NCBI GenBank assembly: GCA_023101885.1
Contig: JALPQD010000241.1
Coordinates: 1-64,000 of the forward strand
DNA: 64,000 nt
Reading direction: 5' to 3'
From: Typhlomys cinereus
Lineage: Eukaryota > Chordata > Mammalia > Rodentia > Platacanthomyidae
Below, piece by piece: positions 10,893-22,684 of this stretch. A program made the translations under genes and the position numbers. Positions within the stretch are counted from its first letter, which is position 1, and each line of letters starts with the position of its first letter. The notes under the pieces were generated by a model that was not told the origin of the DNA, did no database searches, and was given only the letters and a program-made list of their open reading frames with translations.

Positions 10893-10908
10893 AAAATACC
10901 ATCAAAAT
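10893..10908. repeat. Target-site duplication of L1-A, right copy
   Basis: Identical over 16 bp to 4598-4613. Because it begins with AAAA, the exact limit between A tail and TSD is ambiguous by a few bases. Confidence 0.93.
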
Positions 10909-12620
10909 ATTTAGGAATAAATTTAACAAAAGAAGGTATGCTTAAATGTACAAAACATTGTGGAAACAAATCAAAGAAAACTAAATAAATAAAAATAAAA
11001 GTGTGACCATGGCTTTAAGGCAGTGGTTGGTCTTTCATTGGATTTAGAATGTTGTCTGGAGAGGTAGTGGTACCCCTATCACAATCCTTAGTTGTGCTTT
11101 CAGAGCATATTGAAAGTCTGCCATTGTTGATGCATCATTAGGATAGCATTGTCTATAATATTAAAGAGCACACTTGGAAAAGGTGGAAAAAGTTGGAAAG
11201 CTCAATTTTCCCACTTCAATATGCAGTACAGAGCTACCATATGAGATGGTAGAATTGTGATGCAAAGATATATGTATAAAGTACTGGAACAAAATGTTGA
11301 ATCTGAAAATAAAACCATATACTTCTGATCGGTCAATTTTGAACAAAAGTACCAAAACATTTCTCTGAGGTTGGCAAGTTTTCTTATTCATGATGTTGGA
11401 AAAATTGTATATATGCCTGAAATTTAAACTGTATTTCAATCTAGGTATATACATTATCTCAAAATGCATAAAAATAAAAATCCTAAAAATATAAATCTCA
11501 TAGAAGAAAAACCTAGATATATTTCTTAATGTCTGGATGATCAGAAACTCCTTAAACATGATATCAAAAACACAAGCAAAGAAAGAAAATAGAAATGAAA
11601 GTTTTAAACCAAAAGGAAAATTGTTTTATTTTGAAGGTAAAATTATTGAGCATAAAAAGACAACCAATGTGCTAGGAAACAACATTTGAAAATCATTTAC
11701 CCTATAAGGGTATAGTGTCTGAAATACAAAAACATGTATCAATAATAAGAAGACAACACAATTAAAATGTGCAAGTGTTTTTAGTAGAAATTTCCTTATG
11801 GAAGATAATGAAAAACTATGATCACTGCATAAAAATACTCCATAGCATCAATCATGAGAGAAACTGAAATTAAAACCAGTTATATGGTGCTTCTTATTCA
11901 CCAATGTGGCCATGAGAAAAAGGAGTCAATCAATAGCAGTGGTTGGTAGAATATGGAGAATTGAGATCCTTTGTATGTTGTAGGTGAGAATATGAAATGT
12001 TACAACTGCTACACAAAATGCTCCATGAGTTTTTCAATGATTAAATAGAGAATGGAATGCATCTTTGAAACCTCAGGCTTATATTTTTACCCAAGGGAAA
12101 GGGAACATACTATCACATAAAAATCTTACATGTGAAGGTCTCTATAGTAGCCATATTTCTTAGAGCCAATATGTAGAAATGCCCCAATTATCCAATCCAG
12201 CTAATGAGTGAATATTATAACAAAATGTACCTACAGGTTGTTATGTTATTGATCCAGATGAAGAAATAAGACCATAGTTCATTTGACAGAAGGAGGAGTA
12301 TTGGAAGATATTCTGCTAAGTGCAGTAAAGCAAACACAAGAAAATGTATGTTTTATGACAGATTTGTATGAAAAATCAAGAATACACAGATGCACCCACA
12401 GTGTATATGGACAGTAGTTGATAGATGTGTATGGGGGGGCAATGGGAAGTTGCTAATTGGAATGGAGGTTCTTTCTTTTTATGAGCAATGCAAGCATGTT
12501 AGAATTGGGCAGAGATGTTGAATAGGCAATGTTATGAGTACACTAATATCTGCTGTCTTGTATACCTGAAAAAAGAGGAATTCCATGCTATGTGAATTAT
12601 GTCTTAATAAAAAATGTTAT
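10909..12620 (+). mobile_element. Ancient L1 remnant (ORF2 3' half and 3' UTR), continuation of 4568-4613
   Basis: 'atttaggaataaatttaac' at 10909 encodes YLGINL of ORF2. 'ggaaaaattgtatatatgcc' near 11399 parallels the NWIST codons of L1-A. 11870-12040 follows the ORF2 C-terminal Cys region in order. The end (ctatgtgaattatgtctt, then aataaaa) resembles the 3' end of ancient mammalian L1M elements. No long L1 ORF survives, so this insertion is far older than L1-A. The ORFs inside are chance. Confidence 0.72.
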
Positions 12621-14440
12621 TCACAGTATGCCAACATTAGTTCCTTTGGTAAAAGAGAAGGATTCTGAGATTACAGAATCCCTTTGCGTGACCAGAGATA
12701 ATGGTTTTTCTTGATATATTTTGTGGCAAATACAGTTGCATGTAATTTATTCAAAAGACTTTCAACTATCTAAATGGGGAGGGTTGATACTAATTAGAAC
12801 CACAAGCAATTGTGGTTTGGGACCAAAGATGGTATTAAAGCAGATGGCAAGTAGTAGGAAGAGATCTCTTCAGTGCAGTCCTGGGAAAGATAAAGGAACT
12901 GCATTGTAACCTGTTGGGATGTAGGATGCTGAGATGGAGGTTAAAACAGGCCCATAGAACTAAATCAATGTGTTCTCTATACTCTGGCATGAAATTATTA
13001 CAGCCCATTTAATCCAGAGTCTAAATTGGGAAGGGTGTTGGGAAATCCCAGTGAGGATCCAGAGGAAAGATTTTCCATAGCCAGGCCAAATTAAATAAAC
13101 TGGTGTTCTCCAAAGAAAAAGTTAAGATACTTAAGTCAAGGGAAAGGCATTTTTTTTTTGCTTTAATTAGAGTTCAGGTATTCTAGGGATATTGGCACTT
13201 TCAAGAAATTCCTTTGAAAATTTCAATTGATAGACTCACTGATTGTGTCTTGGAAATGACACCCCAAGGTAACAGTGCCTGTTTAAGCCAATTCTTCTTC
13301 AGGGACGGGGTAAGTGCTGTGTGATTCTTTTTCTTTGTGTAATGTTAGCAACATCACAGCTTATGTGGAGGGGAAATGCAGCTTGGCAATCATCCAAATT
13401 CCCCACAAAGGGGAGTAACTAAGCTAACTGTCAACATATTAAATAGTAATATGCAGACATTCCATTATATATAACTTCTCAGTCATGAAGCAAATTGACA
13501 AAGCACAAAATTATATGTCTCAACTATAACATTTTATATATGAACAAATATAATCTTACTAGATTATTTGAAGAAATAATAGGAAATTTTGGAAAGAAAA
13601 GGGAGAGATTAATAGTCATTATTTTCACAGTTCCTGAGTGAACTGTAAAGTTTGTGCTGATATACCAGTTCTATAGGTGGAAAATTAATAATATAATTAA
13701 CCCACGGGCAGTCAATTTATAAATAACAGAGACAAGCCTTTTGACTGACAAATTTATTGACCCAAGACCCATGGAGATAGAATATCATAGTATCTCTATT
13801 TTGTTGTGACTTATTGACATCTGAAAGTGGTCAGTTCACACTGTGGAGTTATTCTATTTTTTTAATTGCTTCTGTCATGTCTAAATCTTTCGTTTCATTT
13901 CTTCATGATGACAGATCTCATAGATGTCTACCATCTTCTCTATTTCAAAGCCTTGTCCTATTCAGGTTCATCTAGATTTAATTCCTCTCTCCATGCCCTC
14001 ATTCACTTTCTCTATCAGACTTCATCTATCAGACATCAAGTTAGAAGATTTGCAGCCTAAAGGAGAAATCATAGTTGGTGTGTAGAGGGTGTATCTAGGC
14101 TTCTGTACTCTGGCTTCAAGCTGCCATGATGTGAGCTTGATAAGAGGGGGTGTGAAAGTGAAAGAAATGACCACATATAACCAGCATGTGCTCAGCAGTC
14201 TTATTTTAGATCTTGCAACTTCACTAAGCAATGCAGTTGTACAAGTGTTGGTTCGCTCATGGGACACTTGAGATATGCGTCAGCTTTAAGCCATTTCTCT
14301 TGAATTTTCAACTTCTTTACCAAGATTCCTCAAGAATGCCAGATGAGAGATTAGCCAAGTATGCAAATGACAGATTCTTGTAAATAAATTTAGGTGATGT
14401 TCTGAGAAGGTGCCTTTAAAAAAATTTTTTTACAGAAAAA
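12621..14440. other. No recognisable gene or repeat
   Basis: AT-rich unique-looking sequence. The longest frames are about 60-80 codons and have no family resemblance. Confidence 0.45.
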
Positions 14441-14444
14441 GTGG

Positions 14445-14825
14445 GCATATGAGTGGTTACATGAACCCCTTATTTTGTTTTATTTCTCTACTTTACAAGC
14501 ACATTGAGTATTCACCTCTTCTTCCCTCTATCCCTCCACCCTCCCCTCTTCCTCCTTCCCTTCAATCCTCCCATTCCCTCCCACCCTTTTGCCTGTATGC
14601 TTCTATGGACCTCAGGGCCCTCTCTGGCTTGTCTATGCTTGTGGGGGTTCAGGCCTCTGTGGCATACCAAATTGCTTCTCTTCTGGCTACCCTGCCGATA
14701 GGGGTATTTCCCTTCAACTCATCCAGCCTCAGTATCTAAGGTTTCCACTGTATGCTCTTATCTTTCTTAAGTATGTGAACAATTTTGGTGGCAGAATCAA
14801 TTTCAAAAATCTTGCATTTTGAACT
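14445..14825 (-). mobile_element. Probable old L1 3' end, minus strand
   Basis: 'tttctctactttacaagca', then 'cattgagta', is followed by a long C/T-rich run (cctctatccctccaccctcc) and a moderately conserved body. The same layout occurs at 38335-38480 and 38481-38640. A pyrimidine tract next to the 5'-most (plus-strand) T/A-rich end is what the polypurine tract plus A tail of an L1 looks like from the other strand. The overlapping plus-strand frames of 65-109 codons are artefacts of this composition. Confidence 0.55.
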
Positions 14826-14853
14826 CCAAGACTCTATTTCAATTGAAACTAGG

Positions 14854-14910
<57 letters not shown>
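14854..14910. repeat. (TCTA)n tetranucleotide microsatellite
   Basis: About 14 uninterrupted TCTA units. Long pure tracts of this type are usually length-polymorphic. Confidence 0.97.
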
Positions 14911-14935
14911 ATCTGTAAATAGGCATTAAAAGACT

Positions 14936-15050
14936 TTAGCCCAGGCTGGCCTGGAACTCATTATGTAGCTCAGGTTGGCCTGAAATTCCTGATATTTCCC
15001 TTCTCATCTTTCTAAATGCTGAGATTATGGCTGTCCACCATTATGATCTG
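14936..15050 (-). mobile_element. B1-type SINE fragment, minus strand
   Basis: 'gcccaggctggcctggaact', then 'catttatgtagctcagg'-like text, then 'tggcctgaaattcctg' and 'ctgagattatggctgtccac' is the minus-strand face of a 7SL-derived B1. The 5' and 3' ends are worn and no TSD is visible, so the copy is old. Confidence 0.72.
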
Positions 15051-15083
15051 CAGATGAAAATAAATTAGATCTCTTTTCACCAA

Positions 15084-15099
15084 CCTTGTTGGTATTTCT
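15084..15099. repeat. Target-site duplication of the SKA3 retrocopy (3' side)
   Basis: CCTTGTTGGTATTTCT is identical to 17317-17332 over 16 bp. The two copies frame the SKA3 retrocopy exactly, with the poly(A) tail next to this one. Confidence 0.93.
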
Positions 15100-15132
15100 C
15101 TCTTTTTTTTTTACCTTGAAAAAACTAAAAAT

Positions 15133-15138
15133 TTATTT
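15133..15138 (-). terminator. Polyadenylation signal AATAAA of the SKA3 retrocopy
   Basis: On the minus strand AATAAA lies about 20 bases before the A tail at 15112-15103, the normal spacing. The region 16031-15113 is the copied 3' UTR. Confidence 0.85.
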
Positions 15139-16031
15139 TGCAGTATGTAACAAAATTCTACTTATAGTAATTCTCCAATTGCTTTTAGTACATAATTTAC
15201 AAAAGTAATCTTTGCACATGAAATTTTCTAAAGCACAAGCCTCAGAAGCACCATGTTAAATCTGTCATTTGCTAACTGTTCTCTACAAAACACTAGGTCT
15301 CCTATTGACTGCAATAGAAAAGTTCTTCCAACAACCTATTATGAACTTAGTTGTTCTTAAGTCAAGTGTCTTGGACTCAATGGAAGATCCATTTGCATCC
15401 ATTACATAGTTTAGAGGTTCCCAAGACCCTGGCTCAAATCAAAACCAAAGAGAATGAGGGACAGGAGCTGCTGGGTGGCACACTGGAAAACAAAGTCTGA
15501 GGTCAACAACATGGGGTGGAGTTGGTTTCAGAGAATGAAACTAAGGCACAGTGAAAAGCTGGGGAGGCAGCAGTGAGCCTCATTCCAACACAGACATCCC
15601 TCCACACCCATTGGTCTCTGTGGTAATTACACTTCATAAGTCAATCTAAAGCTGTGTAATTCATTTCTAAACAACAGTCTTAAGTACACTAGTGAAATAA
15701 AAAATGGAAAAGACCTTGTGATAGCTATGAGAGAAGATGACAGAATGGCAGACTGCCCATGTTATTTGGAATGGCAAGCAGTAAGCATTTACGTTTTAAT
15801 AATTATCCCAATTCTTGACTAAGCAGATAGCTATAATCTTTAAAAGTTGAATGACTGAACTACATATCAACAAGACTGAGATGAAGTCAAAACTCCCTAA
15901 AAAGCACATTACATTAAAGTCCTTGTCTCTGTTGAAAATTATTTGACTGTGAGATGAGGAAGTCAGCTCTGTTCCCTTCTCTTTCTGTTCAGTTTCTATG
16001 ATGAATGCATCCAATAGAATTCCTGCAAATT

Positions 16032-16994
16032 TCACCAGTTTTCTTTGTTGTCAGCACCACGTAGACTCTGTCCTCCATATATGCGAAATCCTTTCCTGGG
16101 TGGTACTGCTTTAACTGCTATTGGAGTAGCAAGATTTGAATTGTGTTTTGACAGAATCTGGAGAATATCCTCTGGAATTACAGTTACTTCTGGAGGCGAA
16201 GGTGTTCTAAGCAGATTTTCATAAGAAATTGTAGGAGAAGAGGGCTCTGCAAAATTCTCGTAGCACTCAGAATTGAAAATGAATGGAGCACAGTCTTTAA
16301 CTTCCAAATCATTTGCTTTCAATAATGGACAGTTTGTGGATGCCGAAGCTGCACTGTTCTTTGCAGAAGGAACTTTCAAACCTGGAGTAGAGAATTTAGG
16401 TGCCACAGGTGAATTTGTATACTCAGCATCGCCTTTTTCCAGCCTCTGGATTATAGGGTCAGGAGTGGCAAGAGAGTAATCACTGATTACAGGATCCGTT
16501 CCTGTGGCTTCCTCACTGGTGTGACTTTTAATGTTCATGTTTTTAAGTGTCATTGTATAATCTTCATTTAAACACATAGTATATTCAGATATGCCAAAGT
16601 GCTCTAGTTTAGGAGTTACATACTCAAAATCATCCATCTTTATAGCACATTTGGGAGTTTTTAGCACCTTAACAAGTGAGTCTTTGGTGGATGGGATTTC
16701 AGTTGTGCATTCTTCCTTATAGCTCTCCGCTGCCTGGGCAGGGTTTGGTAGGACTTGGGAGATCATGTAGCGTTCAAGTCCAAAATCTGAAAGCTGTGGG
16801 CTGCGTGGAGGTTTCTCAGACACAGAACTGCTCGGAGCACATGTATCGGACAGATCGTCCTTCTCATCAGGCTTTTGAAAATCTTTACACGTGGCCAACT
16901 CTGGGGTAGAGTCAGTGACGTCCTTCTCACTTACTGAGTTTTCCTGGACACGGCTACTGTAGCCATACTTCTGGAAAAGCTCTCTAATTTTCAT
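16032..16994 (-). pseudogene. SKA3: Longest open segment of the SKA3 retrocopy (320 codons)
   Basis: The frame runs from [16 protein letters not shown] to RGADNKENW. It matches the SKA3 middle and C-terminal region, with landmarks [59 protein letters not shown] and [13 protein letters not shown]. The N-terminal helical part that joins SKA1 and SKA2 is not in this frame, so a product from here would lack the complex-forming domain. Survival of such a long frame suggests moderate age, or constraint; I favour moderate age. Confidence 0.88.
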
Positions 16995-17267
16995 GATATC
17001 TGCTGAATTTTTTTTTTTTTCATCAGTACTTTTGTGGCCTTTATGAATCCGGTGCTTTCTTGACTTTCCAATCGTGCTTGATCAAGAAGAACACTGACAT
17101 CACCCTTTAGAGTTTGGACTTCTGAATGAAGATCATATAAAATTCTCATTGGGTAATCTTCAAAGTCACGTCCTGGCCTCCCAGCACTCACTGCAGCCGG
17201 GCCATCTCGCAGTCCAGCATGCTGGCCAGGGACCGCAGTTTCCGTGGAAGCCTTGGATTGGGTCCAT
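16995..17267 (-). pseudogene. SKA3: Disrupted N-terminal coding part of the SKA3 retrocopy
   Basis: MDPIQGF at the start matches the SKA3 N-terminus. After the one-base loss, the expected residues [16 protein letters not shown] read only in a second frame. [20 protein letters not shown] and FIKATKVLM lie in a third context. At least two frame changes and one nonsense codon are present. Confidence 0.85.
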
Positions 17268-17316
17268 GCTGAGCGCGGACGCCGGCGATGTGCACCCGAC
17301 ACCCGTTTGAAATCCC

Positions 17317-17332
17317 CCTTGTTGGTATTTCT
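17317..17332. repeat. Target-site duplication of the SKA3 retrocopy (5' side)
   Basis: Identical to 15084-15099. On the minus strand it is preceded by TTT and begins AGAAA, a tolerated L1 endonuclease site. Confidence 0.93.
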
Positions 17333-18182
17333 AAATGTTACTTTATCACTACCAGACTTTGAAGTGCACTACCCTTCTAGGTTATTTATTCGCCATGTTC
17401 TTATTTGAACATTATAGTCAAAATCTGCTCTCCATTCCTGAACAAGTCTGAGTTTATAATTCCATTATTTAAATAATTTTTTTGATTTAACTGTTACAAG
17501 TCTTTATATTTTTGCTTGGATTCAACTGACAAATTGGATTACTTTTATAGTTTTATAAGAATAATGAACATCAGATTTGTGTATATTTCGAACAATATAC
17601 AAACCAAGAAGTTTAATTTTCAAAAATGTCCATCCCAATTAATTCAGGAGTTTCTCTTTGGTGTGGTCTTTAATAATAAAAGATAACTTCCAACATTTCA
17701 TGGTCCAGGTAGGTTTCTCTAAGGGTCTATAAGGTGGCAGCAGGATTCCTCACCAGGATTCCTCCATGAATCCCACGACAGAGAATTCTTAGTGTATAAA
17801 TCACAGGTTCTTGTAAATGTTCTATACCGTAGTATGTCAATACTGAGGAATCTGGCAATCTGTTTAAAAATCTATGTGTGATTCCATTTAAGTTTGAAGA
17901 ACTATGGCTCAGCCTTGAATGCTATTTAATTTGTATATAGAAGTATGTCCTTTCCCCCCATCAGTGGTTTCACTTCTTTAAGATCAGAAGTCACATGTTT
18001 TCTGTGTTCCTCACAGCAACTCACTGAGCATCTGAAATGTATAAGCTTTGTGGGTCGCTGTGATTACTCTGACTCATTCTTTATGAATCCTTCTCTCTCC
18101 AGGCCTCCATTTTCATATTCTACATGAAACCTGGGCACCAGCACTTGGTTTCCAAGGTACCTGAAATTTTGACATTCTAAAC
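17333..18182. other. No recognisable gene or repeat
   Basis: AT-rich unique-looking sequence. Nothing coding is supported. Confidence 0.45.
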
Positions 18183-18192
18183 AGTTTTCAAG

Positions 18193-18432
18193 GGTTGGGG
18201 AGATAATCCAAGAGAACCCTGGCTGACAAGCAGAAGGACTTGAGTTAGATCTCAGATTTCAGGTAAAACCATCAAGCAGAAATGGAAGTGGCCTGCATCC
18301 TTCCAACTCTGGAAGTCAGAGTCTGGGAAATCCACAGAGCAAAGGATAAAGGAGGTAGAAGCAATCTAGGATGATTTATCCTTAACTCTCCATAGGAATA
18401 CACAGTCCCTATCTCTTTCTCTCACACATACC

Positions 18433-18485
<53 letters not shown>

Positions 18486-18518
18486 ACCATGCATGCAAAA
18501 ATAAAAAAAGTGAAATAA
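18193..18518 (+). mobile_element. B2-related SINE, old copy, with internal (CA)n
   Basis: The tRNA-derived head (gggttggggagataatccaa) is worn. The body 'atggaagtggcctgcatcc', then 'caggatgatttatcc'-like text, parallels the copy at 39379. A (CA)n tract at about 18433-18478 and an AAATAAAAAAA tail follow. The flanks share AGTTTTCA (18183-18190 and 18519-18526), a weak remnant TSD. Confidence 0.75.
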
Positions 18519-18529
18519 AGTTTTCAGAA

Positions 18530-20844
18530 GAAACAGATTGTGTACTGGTTAAAGATAAGTTAACATCAAGAAGCATTTTCTGCAAAATTAATGACATCTC
18601 TAGCTGTTGTGCATGTTGGAGGTAAACATAATTTTACAAAGTGGCACATACATCTCTTGCTGTGGACATTAAGTCCTGGGCTCCATGTCCTAGCAAGGAG
18701 GTGGCTATTATTCATTTTCTCTTGTGATGTTTTCTTGGTTGAAGGGTGGAACTCATTCTTCTTAGATAAAGATATAGCTGAAAAAAGCTTGCATTTTCTG
18801 TGCTTCTGGAAGTTTCCTGAAATAAACCAATTGGGAAAGCAAACATATACTATAGCTCAAGAGGATAAGACTCTAAATATTAACATACAAAAAGTTCAGA
18901 TACTGCTGTAAAAAAAAGTTGGAGAGGTTAACCCACCAACATCTCTGTGGCTTAGAAGCATGACTTATGGGTTAGTTTTGATATGATCTGGACTTAATTA
19001 ATTGAACTTCATGGTTTAATTTTCAAATATGCTCAAACCAACTAGTCCAGAGGATTGTTTTGCATTCATCTGGACTTTAATATCACAACTTTGAGCTAGA
19101 ATCACAGCAAACCATCTATAGATTTGTGACTTACTTAAGTTCCCAAAATTTCAAAATCACTTTTATGCCTATATATTGGAGAGAACAAATTCCCTAGCAT
19201 TAATGACCCAATGAATGTAAAATTTTTATTTTTATGATTGGGAGGAGCTATAGATCATCTTTCTTTTTTAACAGTTATTCTTAGTTCTCCTGAATGATCA
19301 AACACATAAGTTTAGAAGATGAGCAACATCAGAATCTACACTGAAGTAAAAGAACTAAAGCAGAACCCAGGAATACATCCTTTCAGAGTATTGTGCTGCA
19401 TGTTCAAGAATTATTGACTTGGAAAGTGGAGTCATTGTCTGGGTTGAACATCTTTAATCCCTAGAAGGAGATCTGCCATGAGGGAAATGGTCAATGAAAG
19501 TCCGTTAAGTAAATTTTACCAAAATCTACCAATTTCACCTACAAGTGGTGAAATTGATCCTGCTGTTTTTCAAACTGGCCATTCAGAAGATATATTATTG
19601 AACTAATAGGGCTTGTCCAATTGGAGAAAAACAACATTCTAAAATACCCTAAACAAAAACATTGGCTTAGGAATAGTATATAACATGGTAGAGAGTAAAC
19701 CTTTTATAGCTGGCTAGCATCATGACTTAGAGCCTTACCTTCACCACATTTAATGTGCTGTCATCTTAATTAGTTCAGAACAAGGATACTATGACAATTT
19801 TGCTGCTGCTGAGTAGAGATGTTACAGGTAAGACCAATATTTATATGGATGTTATAGGTAATCTTATCTTTTTTCCATTTCTTCCTCCCCCATGTTGCCT
19901 AATGAAGTTTTAAAATAATGAGTGGTAACTTGAAGCAAAAAAAAAAAAAAAAGCATTTTTAGATTGATGTCTGCTCTAATAGGGCTTAACTATTCAAAGG
20001 CTTCCAAAATATCTGAGGATACTTTCCATAAATACTTAAACCTAATGCCCAGCATCTGGCTTTTTCTTTCCAAAACAATTTTGTATATTCCAGTAAAAGT
20101 TTTGTTCTTGTTCTTCAGTAAGAAATTTAAGAATAAATAAAGTATTGATAAAAGAGATGCTAATAAAAATAAGTATCTGATGTCTATAGGAGACATCTCA
20201 GTTTTCAAGCAATGATAGAACCCCAAAGATTTGTCTATAAACATATTCGCTAATAAGCTTAAATTAAGTAGTAAGCAAGAAACTGGGGAAATATTCATAG
20301 AACGTATTGCAGGAAGAATAGATATTTTACATAGAGAAGATTGTACAAGTTATCACAACAGTTAGACATCTTGTTGTGGAGTAGACAATAGAAAATATAG
20401 GTTTGTTCATAGCAGAAAGAATTAATGAAAGAATGTGCACTATATCAAATATTAACAAAAGTACAAGTTAGAAATAAGGTTTTACTTTGTCTTATCAAAA
20501 AATTTAAAAATATCCAACCACAACAGAACTCTTCATAGCAGGAAACAAACGATGCTTGTGGGATTTATGTGATACACAGAACAAAAAAAGAGGGGTGGAT
20601 TTTTTAAAGTCTTCAACAGTTCCATATATAGGTACAATTAGTTTAAGTCATTTTCACCCCATTCTAGCTGATCTCATTCTCCCTTTTCCTTCCGCTGAAA
20701 GCCTTCTTCCTAACCAGTCTCCTTTCTCTTCCCCATATTTATTTGTGTGGGGCTCACTGAGTCTTATTGTTATACCTGTGCTGGCACATATTGGAGCATG
20801 GATAAGATCTCAGAGGCTATACCATTGAAATATGGAAGTTTATT
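18530..20844. other. No recognisable gene or repeat
   Basis: Unique-looking AT-rich DNA with a short A run near 19940. Frames of about 100 codons at 18591-18911 (+) and 19990-20298 (-) have no recognisable content. Confidence 0.45.
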
Positions 20845-20862
20845 AAGAAATATAAAAGTCTC

Positions 20863-21076
20863 GGGGGCTGGAGAGGTGGCTCAGGGGTTAAGCCTCTGCC
20901 TTGCAGGCGGAAGGTCCTGAGCTCGGATCCTAGACCCCACGTATAGACGCCGGGCGGAAGCGGGGGCAGCCTACGTTTCTGGTCCTGGTAGGGCGGAGCC
21001 TGTGAATCCCAGGGCAGAGTAAACAAGGAGGAGGTGGAGGCGTCCATGGTGGTTCCCGAATTCGCCCGTGGTTCTG

Positions 21077-21128
<52 letters not shown>

Positions 21129-21146
21129 TACACTGAATAAAAAAAA
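20863..21146 (+). mobile_element. Young B2-related SINE, plus strand, 18-bp TSD
   Basis: The head GGCTGGAGAGGTGGCTCAGG carries the A box, and 'gagctcggatcc' is the B box position of a pol III promoter derived from a tRNA. The body (cgtccatggtggttcc, cgaattcgcccgtgg) is shared with the copies at 22585, 25723 and 32395. A (CA)n tract and a GAATAAAAAA tail close the element. AAGAAATATAAAAGTCTC occurs at 20845-20862 and 21147-21164, a perfect 18-bp TSD after TT. Confidence 0.92.
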
Positions 21147-21164
21147 AAGAAATATAAAAGTCTC

Positions 21165-22570
21165 CATCCTTAGTGCTCTATTACTTCTACTTCTGGAAAA
21201 AAAGAAAAGTAGAGGTGATGAAAAGGAAGAAAATGGCAACAAACATTTGAAACAAAACTTATATGAAGTTTATTTGTTATAATATAATTTTTGTGATAAA
21301 AATTGGAAACAAGAGGAAAACAAAGAATGGATGCTTGGATAATAGTGATTTATTTATGCATCAAATCATCATGCAGCTGTTACAATGTATGAAAACAATT
21401 CAAAATATTGTACTCTATTGTAATTATGGGACCCTACTTCTTAACTATAGGCCAGGAACCCATAGACAACCATGTAACTGAATGTGGGGGCTGCATGTAA
21501 TTTGGGAATAGTAGAAGGTTTATGAATGGACGAAGACCAAAAGTTAATTTAAAATCAAATGCATAATGAATCTAAGTTGTTTCTGATACAACTTACCCAT
21601 GTTGCAATCCAGGGTCTTCACTGTATCCCTTGTACTACACACTGTGTATCTACATTGCACTGTACATAATGTCTGGTCATGTACCAGTGAACACAGCCTG
21701 AAATACTTTAACATTATGTGCTATCTTTTGACAATATATAGAAAGAACCTTGTGCCTTTAGAAGCAAAATGATTTAATTACGGACAGTAAAATCTTTTAT
21801 TATTTATCTGTAAGTCCTTAGAAGGTTAGTATCAAAGTGGTACAGAATTGGCTTTTATTGTGTTAGGATGTTTGATCTTAATATCTGACTTTTGAAGGTG
21901 GACTTTTGAGTTTCATTTACAAAAACCTTAAATGAATTTTTGATTAGGATTTGGACATTTTGACAATTTCTAAAATGGCTAAAAACATAAATTTACCATG
22001 GTGGATTATGTATTTTATGCACAGTATCATTCTCAATATTGATAAAGATAAAATCAAAATACTAATCAATTTTGAAAAACATTGATGATGCTTAATGCCC
22101 TGTAGTATCAATATTCAATCAAAGTTTAATCCTTTATGTAAAAATAAACAAGCATATCCCTCTCATTGATGTCCAAACTTAATACATGGGAAAATTATGT
22201 CAACATCAATGAATAGTTTTAAAGCAAATTTCTCTATGATTTATTAGCAATGTTTGTTTTGTAGGCTTATTTTATCTAACTATATACTTACATAAAAAGT
22301 TTCAATTTATAAAAGGTTATGAATGGAAAAAGTATAAAAAGCTATCTTAGAGAAAATAAAATGCAAAATCTCAATAATTAAATTTAACCCTGCAGCTTAT
22401 TAAGGTAGAAATGAAAGGCCAAGTTCTTCTATATAAAAATATATGAAACTATTGGATCTAAACACTAATTTTATAGTTGAAAATTTAAAAAAAGATTATT
22501 TCCTAATATTTCTTGTGAAACATCATGTTTTTAGTTACCACGAGTATTAGGAAAAAACTGTAGTTTTCTT
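21165..22570. other. No recognisable gene or repeat
   Basis: AT-rich unique-looking sequence without coding signal. Confidence 0.45.
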
Positions 22571-22584
22571 TCAGGGGTGCTTTT

Positions 22585-22634
22585 TTATTATTTATTCAAT
22601 TGTGCATATGTACGTATGTATGTGCGTGTGTGCA

Positions 22635-22684
<50 letters not shown>

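Larger units (their letters stand above)
15103..17316 (-). pseudogene. SKA3: Processed pseudogene of SKA3 (spindle and kinetochore associated complex subunit 3)
   Basis: SKA3 is a subunit of the SKA complex, which couples kinetochores to microtubules in mitosis. This copy has no introns, a poly(A) tail (T run at 15103-15112), an AATAAA, and 16-bp TSDs, so it is an L1-mediated retrocopy. The ancestral start ATG lies at 17267-17265. From there a one-base loss after the GGAAA that encodes G-K shifts the frame. A codon expected to be Arg (CGA) reads TGA near 17212. The segment [20 protein letters not shown] is then recovered in another frame. An A run after VLM (13 T on the plus strand at 17008-17020) breaks the frame again. 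The last 320 codons (16994-16032) are open. The parent gene lies elsewhere. Confidence 0.95.

Noticed and set aside
14854..14910. Regular repeats as a CRISPR-like array
   Set aside because: It is a pure TCTA microsatellite without spacers, in a mammalian genome.
20863..20935. tRNA-like A and B boxes as a tRNA gene
   Set aside because: They are the pol III promoter head of a SINE followed by a SINE body and tail; no cloverleaf was supported. The same holds for all other SINE heads.
20817..21242. 141-codon minus-strand frame and similar 60-140 codon frames at other SINEs
   Set aside because: They read through SINE bodies and (CA)n tracts, giving Val-Cys or Thr-His repeats; the same frame recurs at every young copy.
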